Part shown: positions 1 through 5,338 of the stretch, piece by piece
Position numbering within the stretch: position 1 is the stretch's first letter
How the letters are laid out: each line of letters starts with the position of its first letter
NCBI GenBank assembly: GCA_029098085.1
Contig: JAQXNQ010000141.1
Location: forward strand, 1-5,534
From: Oscillospiraceae bacterium
GTDB taxonomy: Bacteria > Bacillota > Clostridia > Oscillospirales > Ruminococcaceae
DNA: 5,534 bases
Direction: 5' to 3'
Made by a program: the position numbers and the translations under genes
The notes under the pieces: generated by a model
Database searches by the model: none
What the model was told of the DNA's origin: nothing
What the model saw: the letters and a program-made list of their open reading frames with translations, nothing else

Positions 1-44
1 AGCGCTGCCATGAGCTGAACCCCCTGTCCAGAATGGAGGAATGA
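1..44 (+). CDS. 3' end of an unidentified upstream gene (partial)
   Basis: Frame 3 is open from the window edge to a TGA at 42-44 and reads RCHELNPLSRMEE followed by stop. The TGA overlaps the ATG at 41 in the ATGA arrangement common between cotranscribed genes, and the Shine-Dalgarno site of the next gene lies inside these last codons. The other two plus-strand frames stop at 11-13 and 16-18, so if a gene enters from the left it either uses this frame or ends a few bases earlier. Thirteen residues are too few to identify a family. The case rests on position and overlap only. Confidence 0.4.
   Translation, partial: RCHELNPLSRMEE
35..40 (+). promoter_or_regulatory. Shine-Dalgarno site that decides the oxidoreductase start
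   Basis: GGAGGA sits directly against the ATG at 41 (no spacer) but 6 bases ahead of the in-frame ATG at 47. Ribosome spacing therefore favours the start at 47, giving a protein beginning MFRVGIIG, over the start at 41 (MSMFRVGIIG). Confidence 0.7.
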
Positions 45-46
45 GT

Positions 47-919
47 ATGTTTCGCGTTGGTATCATCGGTTCGGAAAATTCTCACGCCATGGCCTTTGCC
101 CGGATTTTCAACGGTCTGGAGGAGGGCGTTTCCTATCCGGACATCCGGGTGACCGCCGTTGGCGGACATTACCCTGAGGAAAGCCGGAAGGTCTTTGACG
201 CCTGCGGGCTGGATTTCATCGCCGAGCGTTCGGAAGAGATGCTCGGAAGAGTGGACGCCGTCATGATCACCGCCCGGGACGGCCGTTTTCACGGGGCGTT
301 TGCCCGTCCCTTCATCGAAGCCGGGATACCCGCCTTCATCGACAAGCCCTTCACCAGCGACTATCAGGAGGCCGTCGCCCTGGCCCGGCTGGCCAAAGAA
401 AAGGGCGTCCCGCTGGTGGGCGGCTCGTCGGTCAAATACGCGCCCCAGGTGCTGGAGCTGAAGCAGGCGGTGGAAAGCGGCGCGCTGGGCAAATTATACG
501 GCGGCGAGGTGTCCGCGCCGGTCAATATGCACAATGAATACGGCGGATTTCTGTTTTACGCTTCCCATCTGGCCGAGGTGAGCCTGACCGTCTTCGGCTA
601 TAATCCCAAATCGGTGGCCGCCTTCCGGCAGGGGGACAATCTGGTCATCGTCACCCGTTACGAGGATTTTCTGGTTACCGGCCATTACAATGAAGGCAAT
701 TACAACTACGCCGCGTCGGTGTACGGCAAGGAAGGCACCCTGCAGCGGGAGATCGACCTGTCCGCCATCTACCAGAGCGAGTGCGACAGCTTCGTCCGGA
801 TGCTCCGCACCGGAGAGATGGATCATAGCTATGACCAGCTGGTGAAGCCGGTGCTGTACCTGAACGCCATCGAGCGGGCGCTGGAGACGGGGAGAGAGGT
901 TGAGATCGGCACAGAGTGA
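47..919 (+). CDS. Gfo/Idh/MocA family NAD(P)-dependent oxidoreductase
   Basis: Cytosolic dehydrogenase of the glucose-fructose oxidoreductase/inositol dehydrogenase/MocA family, which oxidises or reduces hydroxyls of sugars, polyols or their acids with NAD(P). From the chosen start it has 290 residues, shorter than the usual 330-380 of the family. Residues 4-14 (VGIIGSENSHA) form the first strand and turn of the Rossmann fold. FIDKPF at 98-103 is the family's EKP motif with Asp for Glu, keeping the lysine (K100). H174, in SHLAE at 173-177, is the likely catalytic histidine, followed by Glu where many members have Asp. The C-terminal part (about 125-290) fits the alpha/beta substrate domain. 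The SENSHA form of the dinucleotide loop marks a subgroup whose substrate I cannot name. The ATG at 41 is an alternative start. The gene is probably cotranscribed with the gene ending at 44 and ends before the hairpin at 963-1002. Confidence 0.9.
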   Translation: MFRVGIIGSENSHAMAFARIFNGLEEGVSYPDIRVTAVGGHYPEESRKVFDACGLDFIAERSEEMLGRVDAVMITARDGRFHGAFARPFIEAGIPAFIDKPFTSDYQEAVALARLAKEKGVPLVGGSSVKYAPQVLELKQAVESGALGKLYGGEVSAPVNMHNEYGGFLFYASHLAEVSLTVFGYNPKSVAAFRQGDNLVIVTRYEDFLVTGHYNEGNYNYAASVYGKEGTLQREIDLSAIYQSECDSFVRMLRTGEMDHSYDQLVKPVLYLNAIERALETGREVEIGTE

Positions 920-962
920 ATGATGAACCGTTTCCTGCGGCCGCTCAACGTATAGAGAAATG

Positions 963-1002
963 AATCCGGCGGGTCTGCTTTTCAGGGCAGGCCCGCCGGA
1001 TT
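963..1002. terminator. Bidirectional intrinsic terminator between convergent genes
   Basis: A 16-bp stem pairs 963-978 with 987-1002 around the 8-base loop TTTTCAGG, with a G-T wobble at 974/991; the core TCCGGCGGG pairs with CCCGCCGGA. On the plus strand it is followed by TTGTTGAT, 45 bases after the oxidoreductase stop. On the minus strand it is followed by TTCATTTCTC, about 130 bases after the TRIC-channel stop. The T runs are imperfect on both sides, but the stem is very stable and no other strong hairpin lies in 920-1130. I see no gene in the remaining 1003-1130; open frames there only extend from or mirror the channel gene. Confidence 0.8.
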
Positions 1003-1130
1003 GTTGATCAGATGTTTCGGGTGGAAGCGATCGCAGGGGAGAGATTTCACACCTTTGGGTTTATCTGCTTCCGGCAACGGCTCGCGGCGATTTTCGGTGA
1101 AGCTGCAGGGCAGGTTGTTCGAATCGGCCC

Positions 1131-1778
1131 TCACATCGCCCTCGGCAGATTCCACCGGAAATGCGATGCCAGCATGCGGATCAGAATCACCAGCCCGCCG
1201 CCGATGAGCATGGCTGTGTTCAGGCTCGTTAGCTTCCACATCCAAAGCAGAACGCAGACAATCGCACCGATGATCGATGCAGTGGCGTAAACGTGTTTGC
1301 GCATGACATACGGCGTTTCGCCCGCCATCATGTCCCGCACCACGCCGCCGCCGATGCCGGTCATGACCCCCAGAAACACCAGCAGGAACCGGTACTCGCC
1401 GTATCCGGCGGTGATGGCGCTGTTGATGCCCAGCACGGTGAAGGCACCCAGGCCAATGGCGTCCAGCACGTTCATGACCTGCTCGTACACGTTGAAGAAA
1501 TGCGTCCTCATGATGTCAGGCCGGAGACGGATCACCATGAAAATCAGCAGCACGGTCAGCGCCGCCGTGGCCATATAGACCGGGTAGCGGAAGGTGGTGG
1601 GGGGCATCAGGTTCAGGATCACGTCCCGGATGATACCGCCGCCCACGGCGGTGGTCACGCCCAGCACCATGATGCCGAACAGATCCATCCGTCTGCCGAT
1701 GCCCACCAGGGCGCCGGAGGAGGCGAAGGCGATGGTGCCGATGATTTCAATGAAAAAGGTCAGAGTGATCTGGGGCAT
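1131..1778 (-). CDS. TRIC-type cation channel (UPF0126/YicG-like membrane protein)
   Basis: Integral membrane protein of 215 residues, the usual length for this family. It consists of two homologous halves. Each carries the signature glycine-rich kink and Arg-Asp pair: GGGIIRDV at 46-53 and GGGVVRDM at 143-150. Each half begins with a related helix (IGTIAFASSGAL at 13-24; LDAIGLGAFTVLGI at 105-118). I estimate seven membrane helices, near residues 5-25, 33-50, 65-83, 103-121, 130-147, 163-181 and 187-205. Prokaryotic TRIC homologues form trimeric monovalent cation channels; the physiological role in bacteria is poorly defined, and older annotation of YicG-like proteins as glycine transporters is uncertain. 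The ATG at 1778 has GAGG (1786-1789) 7 bases upstream. It is the last gene of the NUDIX-cinA operon, 54 bases after the cinA stop, and no promoter is evident in that gap. Confidence 0.93.
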   Translation of the reverse strand: MPQITLTFFIEIIGTIAFASSGALVGIGRRMDLFGIMVLGVTTAVGGGIIRDVILNLMPPTTFRYPVYMATAALTVLLIFMVIRLRPDIMRTHFFNVYEQVMNVLDAIGLGAFTVLGINSAITAGYGEYRFLLVFLGVMTGIGGGVVRDMMAGETPYVMRKHVYATASIIGAIVCVLLWMWKLTSLNTAMLIGGGLVILIRMLASHFRWNLPRAM

Positions 1779-1790
1779 AGGGATACCTCA

Positions 1791-1817
1791 CAGTGGTCGG
1801 TGGTTGACAGTGATCGG
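1791..1817. repeat. Short imperfect direct repeat in the cinA-channel gap
   Basis: CAGTGGTCGG at 1791-1800 and CAGTGATCGG at 1808-1817 match at 9 of 10 bases with a 7-base spacer, a 17-base period. It fills about half of the 54-base gap between cinA and the channel gene. It could be a small duplication; no function can be assigned, and chance is possible at this length. Confidence 0.4.
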
Positions 1818-1832
1818 GAGGGCAGCGCTTTG

Positions 1833-3095
1833 TCAGGATTTGTCCTTCATTCCGGCGGTTTTCCAGATCAGGTGCAGCGCCCGGGAGGAGGCCAGGTACC
1901 GGATATATTCCCGGGCGTCCTGGTCGTGGCGGAAGAAGGTCAGGGGAATGGTTTCCTTATGCCATTCGGAGTCCACCGCCAACCAGACCTCGCCCACCGG
2001 CTTGCCCTCGGAGGCATTCGGCCCCGCGTTGCCGGTGACGCCGATGCCGATGTCCGCGCCGGACACCCGGCGGACACCCGCGGCCATTTCAGCGGCGGTT
2101 TCGGCGGACACGGCGGAGTACCGCTCCAGCGTCTCATGGGAGACCCCCAGCAGCTGCTCCTTCATCCCGTTGGAGTAGGTGACCAGCCCGCACTGGAACA
2201 CTTCGGACGCACCGCTGACGTCGGTGAGCCGCTTGGCCACATAGCCGCCGGTGCAGCTTTCCGCTGTAGCCGTTTGCAGCCCCAGCTCCTGCAGTCTGCG
2301 CACGGCCGCCGTCTGCAGATTGTCCACGTCAATGCCGTAGAGAAACTCGCCCGCCTCGGCCCGGATGGCCTCGATGGCCGGCTGCAGCAGCGCTTCGGCC
2401 TGCTGTTCATTCTCCGCCCGGGCGGTGACCCGCAGCATGACCTCGCCGGTTTTGGCGTAGGGGGCCACGGTGGGGTTGCTGCTCTTCTCCATCATCTCCC
2501 GCAGCCGATCCTCCAGCGCCGATTCGCCGATGCCGTAGAAGTACAGGCAATGGGAGCGGAAAACCTGTCCGCTCAGGCGGGACAGATAGGGGACGGCGAA
2601 GTGGTCGAACATGGGCTGCATCTCCCGGGGCGGGCCAGGCAGCAGAATGGCGATCCTGCCGTCCTTTTCTATGGCGCAGCCGGGGGCGGTGCCGTTGGGA
2701 TTGTCGAAGACCTCCGCTCCCTCGGGGAGATAGGCCTGCTTTTTGTTGTTCTCGGTCATGACCCGGCCGGATTTTTCAAAATAGCGGGTCATGGCATCCA
2801 GCGACGGCTGATGGAGCACCAGCTTTTTGCCGAACCAGGCGGCGATGGTCTCCTTGGACAGGTCGTCGTAGGTGGGCCCCAGTCCGCCGGTGGTGATGAC
2901 GATGTCCGCCCGGGAGAAGGCCAGCTCCAGCGCCTCCCGCAGCCGTCCGGGGTTGTCACCCACCACCGACTGGTGGTACACATTGATCCCCAGCACCGCC
3001 AGCTCCTTGGCGATGTAGGCGGCGTTGGTATTGACAATGTTTCCCATGAGAATTTCGGTGCCGATGCAGAGAATCTCCGCGCTCATAGCTTTCAT
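1833..3095 (-). CDS. cinA: CinA family protein (COG1058 domain plus PncC-type NMN amidohydrolase domain)
   Basis: Two-domain cytosolic protein of 420 residues from the ATG at 3095, normal for full-length CinA. The N-terminal MoaB/MoeA-like (COG1058) domain shows GTEILMGNIVNTN at 12-24, TTGGLGPTYDDLSKE at 68-82 and LLPGPPREM at 151-159; studied members hydrolyse ADP-ribose. The C-terminal PncC-type domain, which deamidates nicotinamide mononucleotide in the NAD salvage cycle, shows AESCTGG at 278-284 with the expected serine nucleophile S280, VTYSN at 305-309, SAVS at 327-330 and VTGNAGP at 353-359. The glycine-rich loop at 354-368 (TGNAGPNASEGKPVG) differs from the more usual TGIAGPGGG type. 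The start at 3095 is chosen because its ATG overlaps the NUDIX stop (ATGA) and matches family length. An ATG at 3086 is possible; the longer frame to 3155 would lie inside the NUDIX gene. The name reflects competence induction in streptococci and does not imply competence here. Confidence 0.95.
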   Translation of the reverse strand: MKAMSAEILCIGTEILMGNIVNTNAAYIAKELAVLGINVYHQSVVGDNPGRLREALELAFSRADIVITTGGLGPTYDDLSKETIAAWFGKKLVLHQPSLDAMTRYFEKSGRVMTENNKKQAYLPEGAEVFDNPNGTAPGCAIEKDGRIAILLPGPPREMQPMFDHFAVPYLSRLSGQVFRSHCLYFYGIGESALEDRLREMMEKSSNPTVAPYAKTGEVMLRVTARAENEQQAEALLQPAIEAIRAEAGEFLYGIDVDNLQTAAVRRLQELGLQTATAESCTGGYVAKRLTDVSGASEVFQCGLVTYSNGMKEQLLGVSHETLERYSAVSAETAAEMAAGVRRVSGADIGIGVTGNAGPNASEGKPVGEVWLAVDSEWHKETIPLTFFRHDQDAREYIRYLASSRALHLIWKTAGMKDKS

Positions 3096-3616
3096 AGGTT
3101 TTCCCAGCTTTCCGGACAGAAGAGAATCCTGTCTCTGTATTTCCGCCACAGCCACCCGGTCATGGGCTCCAGCCCACCGGCGCCATACAGCGGCTCCAGC
3201 AGGTCGGGGGAGACCCAGCGGGCATCCGTGACCTCATTTTTCTGTAAAGTTAACTGCTTTGCAGCTATATCCAGGTGCAGCACATAAGACCAGCAAAGCA
3301 CCGGATCCCCGGGCAGGACGGCCAGATCCCGTCCCAACGGCAGCAGTGTCTCCGCACGGATGCCGGTTTCCTCCCAGAGCTCCCGTCTGGCCGCCGTCAG
3401 CGGATCCTCACCCGCGCGGATGCAGCCGCCGGTGACCTCCCAGCAGCCGCCGTTGGATTTGTCGGGGTGCCGTCGGGTCAGCAGGATGGAGTTCTTGCTG
3501 TTGACCGTGAAAACGGCCGTCACCGGGTGATACTGGCCGGGCAGCAGGGGCACGCCCCGCCGATGGACAATGCCCAGAGGCTTGCCGTGTTTGTCGTACA
3601 GGTCCCAGAGTTCCAC
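3092..3616 (-). CDS. NUDIX hydrolase (IDI/YfcD-like N-terminus)
   Basis: Cytosolic hydrolase of 174 residues expected to cleave a nucleoside diphosphate linked to another moiety. The Nudix box is complete at residues 64-86: G64, E70, then RELWEETGI at 78-86, with metal-binding glutamates E79, E82 and E83. The N-terminus ELWDLYDKHGKPLG (2-15) is typical of NUDIX proteins resembling isopentenyl-diphosphate isomerase and YfcD. That resemblance does not make it an isomerase: a shared N-terminal layout is common among unrelated-substrate NUDIX enzymes, so the substrate is open. The start is GTG, supported by GGGGAGG 7 bases upstream and a strong promoter; there is no ATG that keeps the WDLYD segment. 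It is the first gene of the operon, and its TGA overlaps the cinA ATG, which suggests coupled translation and a shared role in nucleotide clean-up or pyridine nucleotide metabolism. Confidence 0.93.
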   Translation of the reverse strand: MELWDLYDKHGKPLGIVHRRGVPLLPGQYHPVTAVFTVNSKNSILLTRRHPDKSNGGCWEVTGGCIRAGEDPLTAARRELWEETGIRAETLLPLGRDLAVLPGDPVLCWSYVLHLDIAAKQLTLQKNEVTDARWVSPDLLEPLYGAGGLEPMTGWLWRKYRDRILFCPESWENL

Positions 3617-3623
3617 CGCCTTG

Positions 3624-3630
3624 CCTCCCC
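3624..3630 (-). promoter_or_regulatory. Strong Shine-Dalgarno site that supports a GTG start
   Basis: On the minus strand GGGGAGG lies 7 bases (CAAGGCG) ahead of the GTG at 3616-3614. The near-ideal match and spacing fix GTG as the start of the NUDIX gene. Confidence 0.85.
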
Positions 3631-3649
3631 TTGCGTTTTATCGCTTTTC

Positions 3650-3678
3650 ATTATAGCATCCTTTTTGGGTAATGTAAA
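3650..3678 (-). promoter_or_regulatory. Extended -10 housekeeping promoter of the NUDIX-cinA-channel operon
   Basis: On the minus strand TTTACA (3678-3673), a 17-base spacer and a perfect TATAAT (3655-3650) form a near-consensus sigma-70/SigA promoter. The TG at 3658-3657, one base before TATAAT, adds an extended -10 element. Initiation is expected near 3643, giving a leader of roughly 27 bases that holds little beyond the Shine-Dalgarno site. There is no room for a riboswitch or attenuator, so any control should act at initiation. Confidence 0.85.
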
Positions 3679-3755
3679 TGTTTTTCAGGGAAAAACGCTG
3701 CAGGTGCAGTCTTGCAATACCATACGCAGAAATTTAAGAAAAATATCGTTTGCAG

Positions 3756-3785
3756 ATTATGTAAAGCAAATCTACTTTACATAAT
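3756..3785. repeat. Perfect 11-bp inverted repeat, candidate operator
   Basis: ATTATGTAAAG at 3756-3766 and its exact reverse complement CTTTACATAAT at 3775-3785 are separated by CAAATCTA. The element lies 14 bases beyond the tsaD stop and about 80 bases upstream of the -35 box of the NUDIX operon. Neither strand has a T run next to the stem and the stem is AT-rich, so it is a poor intrinsic terminator. A binding site for a dimeric regulator, or a weak mRNA 3'-end hairpin for tsaD, both remain possible. I do not recognise the motif as that of a named regulator. Confidence 0.65.
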
Positions 3786-3799
3786 AAATCAGCCTGTGC

Positions 3800-4822
3800 T
3801 CACTCGATTTCGATCTTTTTGCTCGCCACCGCGTTGAGGGACAGGTCGGCCACATTGCCCGCCAGCAGCTCATAGTATCCCTGAGCGCCGATCATGGCGG
3901 CGTTGTCTCCGCAGAGAGACAGGGGCGGACAGCAGAACCGGATGCCCCGCTTGCGACAGTCCTCCTCCAGCCGGGCGCGGAGACCCGAGTTGGCCGAGAC
4001 GCCGCCCGCCAGCACCAGCGTGTCGTGTGGATGCGCGTCCAGCGCCAGGGACAGCTTCTCCGAGATGATGTCGCAGACCGTCTGCTGGAAGGAAGCGGCC
4101 AGATCCTCCACGTTGATGGAGATGCCCCGCTGCTGAGCGGTGTGCAGGGTATTGATGACTGCGGTCTTCAGACCCGAAAAGCTGAAATCGCAGGGACTGC
4201 CCTCCACATGGGGACGGGGCAGGTGAAAGGCTTTGGGATTGCCGGTTTTGGAGGCTTTGTCGATATACACGCCGCCGGGATAGGGGTAGCCCATGGCCCG
4301 GGCCGCCTTATCGAAGGCCTCGCCCGCCGCGTCGTCCCGGGTGCGGCCGATGACCTTAAACTTCGTGTAATCCTCCACCTCCACAATATGACTGTGTCCG
4401 CCGGAGGCGATCATGCAGAGAAAGGGCGGCTTCAGATCCGGGTGGGCGATGTAGTTGGCCGCCACATGACCCCGCAGGTGATGTACCGGGATCAGGGGCT
4501 TGCCGGTGGCCATGGACAGACCCTTGGCGTAGCCGACCCCTACCAGCAGCGCGCCGATGAGACCGGGCGCGTAGGTGACGGCGATGGCGTCCAGCTGATC
4601 GAAGGTCATATGGGCCTCCTGCATGGCGCCGTCCACCACCCAGCAGATGTTCTCGCAGTGGCGGCGGGAGGCGATTTCCGGCACCACGCCGCCGTATTTC
4701 CGGTGTTCCTCCACCTGGGAGGAGATCACCGACGACAGCACCGTCCGACCGTTTTCCACCACGGCGGCGGCGGTTTCGTCGCAGGAGCTTTCGATGGCCA
4801 GAATGCGGATGTTCTTTTCCAT
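3800..4822 (-). CDS. tsaD: tRNA N6-adenosine threonylcarbamoyltransferase TsaD
   Basis: Catalytic subunit (Kae1/Qri7/YgjD family, ASKHA fold) that transfers the threonylcarbamoyl group from threonylcarbamoyl-AMP to A37 of tRNAs reading ANN codons; in bacteria it acts with TsaB and TsaE. The 340 residues match the family. Visible motifs are ILAIESSCDET (7-17), GGVVPEIASRRH (44-55), the metal-binding H115 and H119 in HHLRGH (114-119), ASGGHSH (139-145), GRTRDDAAGEAFDK (159-172), LAGGVSANSGLR (271-282) and CGDNAAMI (304-311) with the third metal ligand D306. All key residues are intact. The frame continues upstream to 4939, but the extension lies inside rimI. The ATG at 4822 has AAGGAAAGG ahead of it and gives the standard N-terminus. 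It starts 16 bases after the rimI stop, so it is cotranscribed with rimI. No canonical intrinsic terminator follows it. Confidence 0.97.
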   Translation of the reverse strand: MEKNIRILAIESSCDETAAAVVENGRTVLSSVISSQVEEHRKYGGVVPEIASRRHCENICWVVDGAMQEAHMTFDQLDAIAVTYAPGLIGALLVGVGYAKGLSMATGKPLIPVHHLRGHVAANYIAHPDLKPPFLCMIASGGHSHIVEVEDYTKFKVIGRTRDDAAGEAFDKAARAMGYPYPGGVYIDKASKTGNPKAFHLPRPHVEGSPCDFSFSGLKTAVINTLHTAQQRGISINVEDLAASFQQTVCDIISEKLSLALDAHPHDTLVLAGGVSANSGLRARLEEDCRKRGIRFCCPPLSLCGDNAAMIGAQGYYELLAGNVADLSLNAVASKKIEIE

Positions 4823-4831
4823 ATGCAGCTT

Positions 4832-4840
4832 CCTTTCCTT
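4832..4840 (-). promoter_or_regulatory. tsaD Shine-Dalgarno site overlapping the rimI stop codon
   Basis: On the minus strand AAGGAAAGG lies 9 bases before the tsaD ATG at 4822. Its first two A bases are also the last two of the rimI TAA (4841-4839). This fixes the tsaD start and suggests that ribosomes finishing rimI help load onto tsaD. Confidence 0.75.
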
Positions 4841-5291
4841 ACGCCTCAGCGGCCTTCGACAGATCTGCCCGCATGACATAACCGGGCTCAGTGGGGTGCT
4901 GATAGAAGTCCGCCCGTTCGCCCACCACCTCAAAGCCAAACCGCCGGTAAAGCCGCTGCGCCTGCAGATTGGACTTGCGTACCTCCAGAAACACCTCGGT
5001 GAAGCCGTGCTGGCGGCAGAAGACCATCATGTAATCCAGCAGAGCGGTGCCGACGCCCATCCGCCGGTATTCCGGCAGGACGCAGACCCGATGGATGTCC
5101 AGCTCGTCCAGCACATAGGTGGTGTTCAGGTAGCCGCAGATACGGCCGTTCTCCACGGCGGAGAGGAAGAAGCAGTGCTCCTCTCTCAGGGTGTCCCGCA
5201 GGCTTTTGCTGCTCCAGGGGTCGGCAAAGCAGCGTTCCTCCAGCAGCCGCAGCTGCGGGACGTCGGTTTCGGTTGATTCTCTGATTTCCAT
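4839..5291 (-). CDS. rimI: Ribosomal-protein-S18-alanine N-acetyltransferase RimI (GNAT)
   Basis: GNAT-fold acetyltransferase of 150 residues, the usual RimI length. RimI acetylates the N-terminal alanine of ribosomal protein S18 from acetyl-CoA; some homologues act on other proteins. The sequence shows CFADPWS at 21-27, the acetyl-CoA pyrophosphate loop RRMGVG at 76-81, LEVRKSN at 102-108 and LYRRFGF at 114-120. E103 and Y115 fall at the same numbers as the proposed catalytic base and acid of the Escherichia coli enzyme. The ATG at 5291 is chosen over 5309 because AAGGAG lies 9 bases ahead of it and the protein then begins MEIRESTETD, as expected; the longer start would place that site inside the coding region. 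It directly precedes tsaD, a widely conserved neighbour. The specific S18 role is assigned from family and context, so a related GNAT substrate cannot be excluded. Confidence 0.92.
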   Translation of the reverse strand: MEIRESTETDVPQLRLLEERCFADPWSSKSLRDTLREEHCFFLSAVENGRICGYLNTTYVLDELDIHRVCVLPEYRRMGVGTALLDYMMVFCRQHGFTEVFLEVRKSNLQAQRLYRRFGFEVVGERADFYQHPTEPGYVMRADLSKAAEA

Positions 5292-5300
5292 TGAGGCAGA

Positions 5301-5306
5301 CTCCTT
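5301..5306 (-). promoter_or_regulatory. Shine-Dalgarno site that decides the rimI start
   Basis: AAGGAG on the minus strand lies 9 bases before the ATG at 5291 and just inside the alternative ATG at 5309, which has only a weak, distant purine run. This favours 5291. Confidence 0.7.
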
Positions 5307-5321
5307 CATGTATGTAAATTT

Positions 5322-5336
5322 CTTCCCGGAGGGAAG
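5322..5336. repeat. Small hairpin between the unidentified gene and rimI
   Basis: CTTCCC (5322-5327) and GGGAAG (5331-5336) form a perfect 6-bp stem with a 3-base loop, starting two bases after the TGA of the upstream gene. On the minus strand it is followed by AAATTTACAT, which is not a terminator-type T run. It may be a weak terminator, an mRNA processing or stability element, or chance. Confidence 0.4.
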
Positions 5337-5338
5337 GG

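Noticed and set aside
1027..1034. GCGATCGC palindrome, the core of the HIP1 repeat of cyanobacteria
   Set aside because: It is an isolated occurrence and nothing else in the window suggests a cyanobacterium.
982..1245. Minus-strand open frame of 87 codons in the convergent gap
   Set aside because: It overlaps the 3' end of the channel gene and runs into the terminator hairpin; it shows no domain and no convincing start site.
1012..1290. Plus-strand open frame of 92 codons after the oxidoreductase
   Set aside because: More than half of it is antisense to the channel gene, it has no Shine-Dalgarno site, and the product is not recognisable.
1293..3287. A plus-strand open frame of 664 codons antisense to the channel, cinA and NUDIX genes
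   Set aside because: Its product is an unnatural mix rich in Gly, His and Gln, as expected for the reverse complement of GC-rich genes. It spans three well-identified minus-strand genes and has no family resemblance.
3617..3649. Possible riboswitch or leader peptide ahead of the NUDIX gene
   Set aside because: The predicted leader is only about 27 bases and is taken up by the Shine-Dalgarno region, so there is no room for a structured leader.
3698..3709. Small palindrome CTGCA-GG-TGCAG upstream of the NUDIX promoter
   Set aside because: Five-base arms with a two-base gap are easily found by chance, and it has no clear relation to the promoter.
4025..4876. A plus-strand open frame of 283 codons antisense to tsaD
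   Set aside because: It mirrors a fully conserved tsaD, is rich in Gly and His, and has no recognisable motif.
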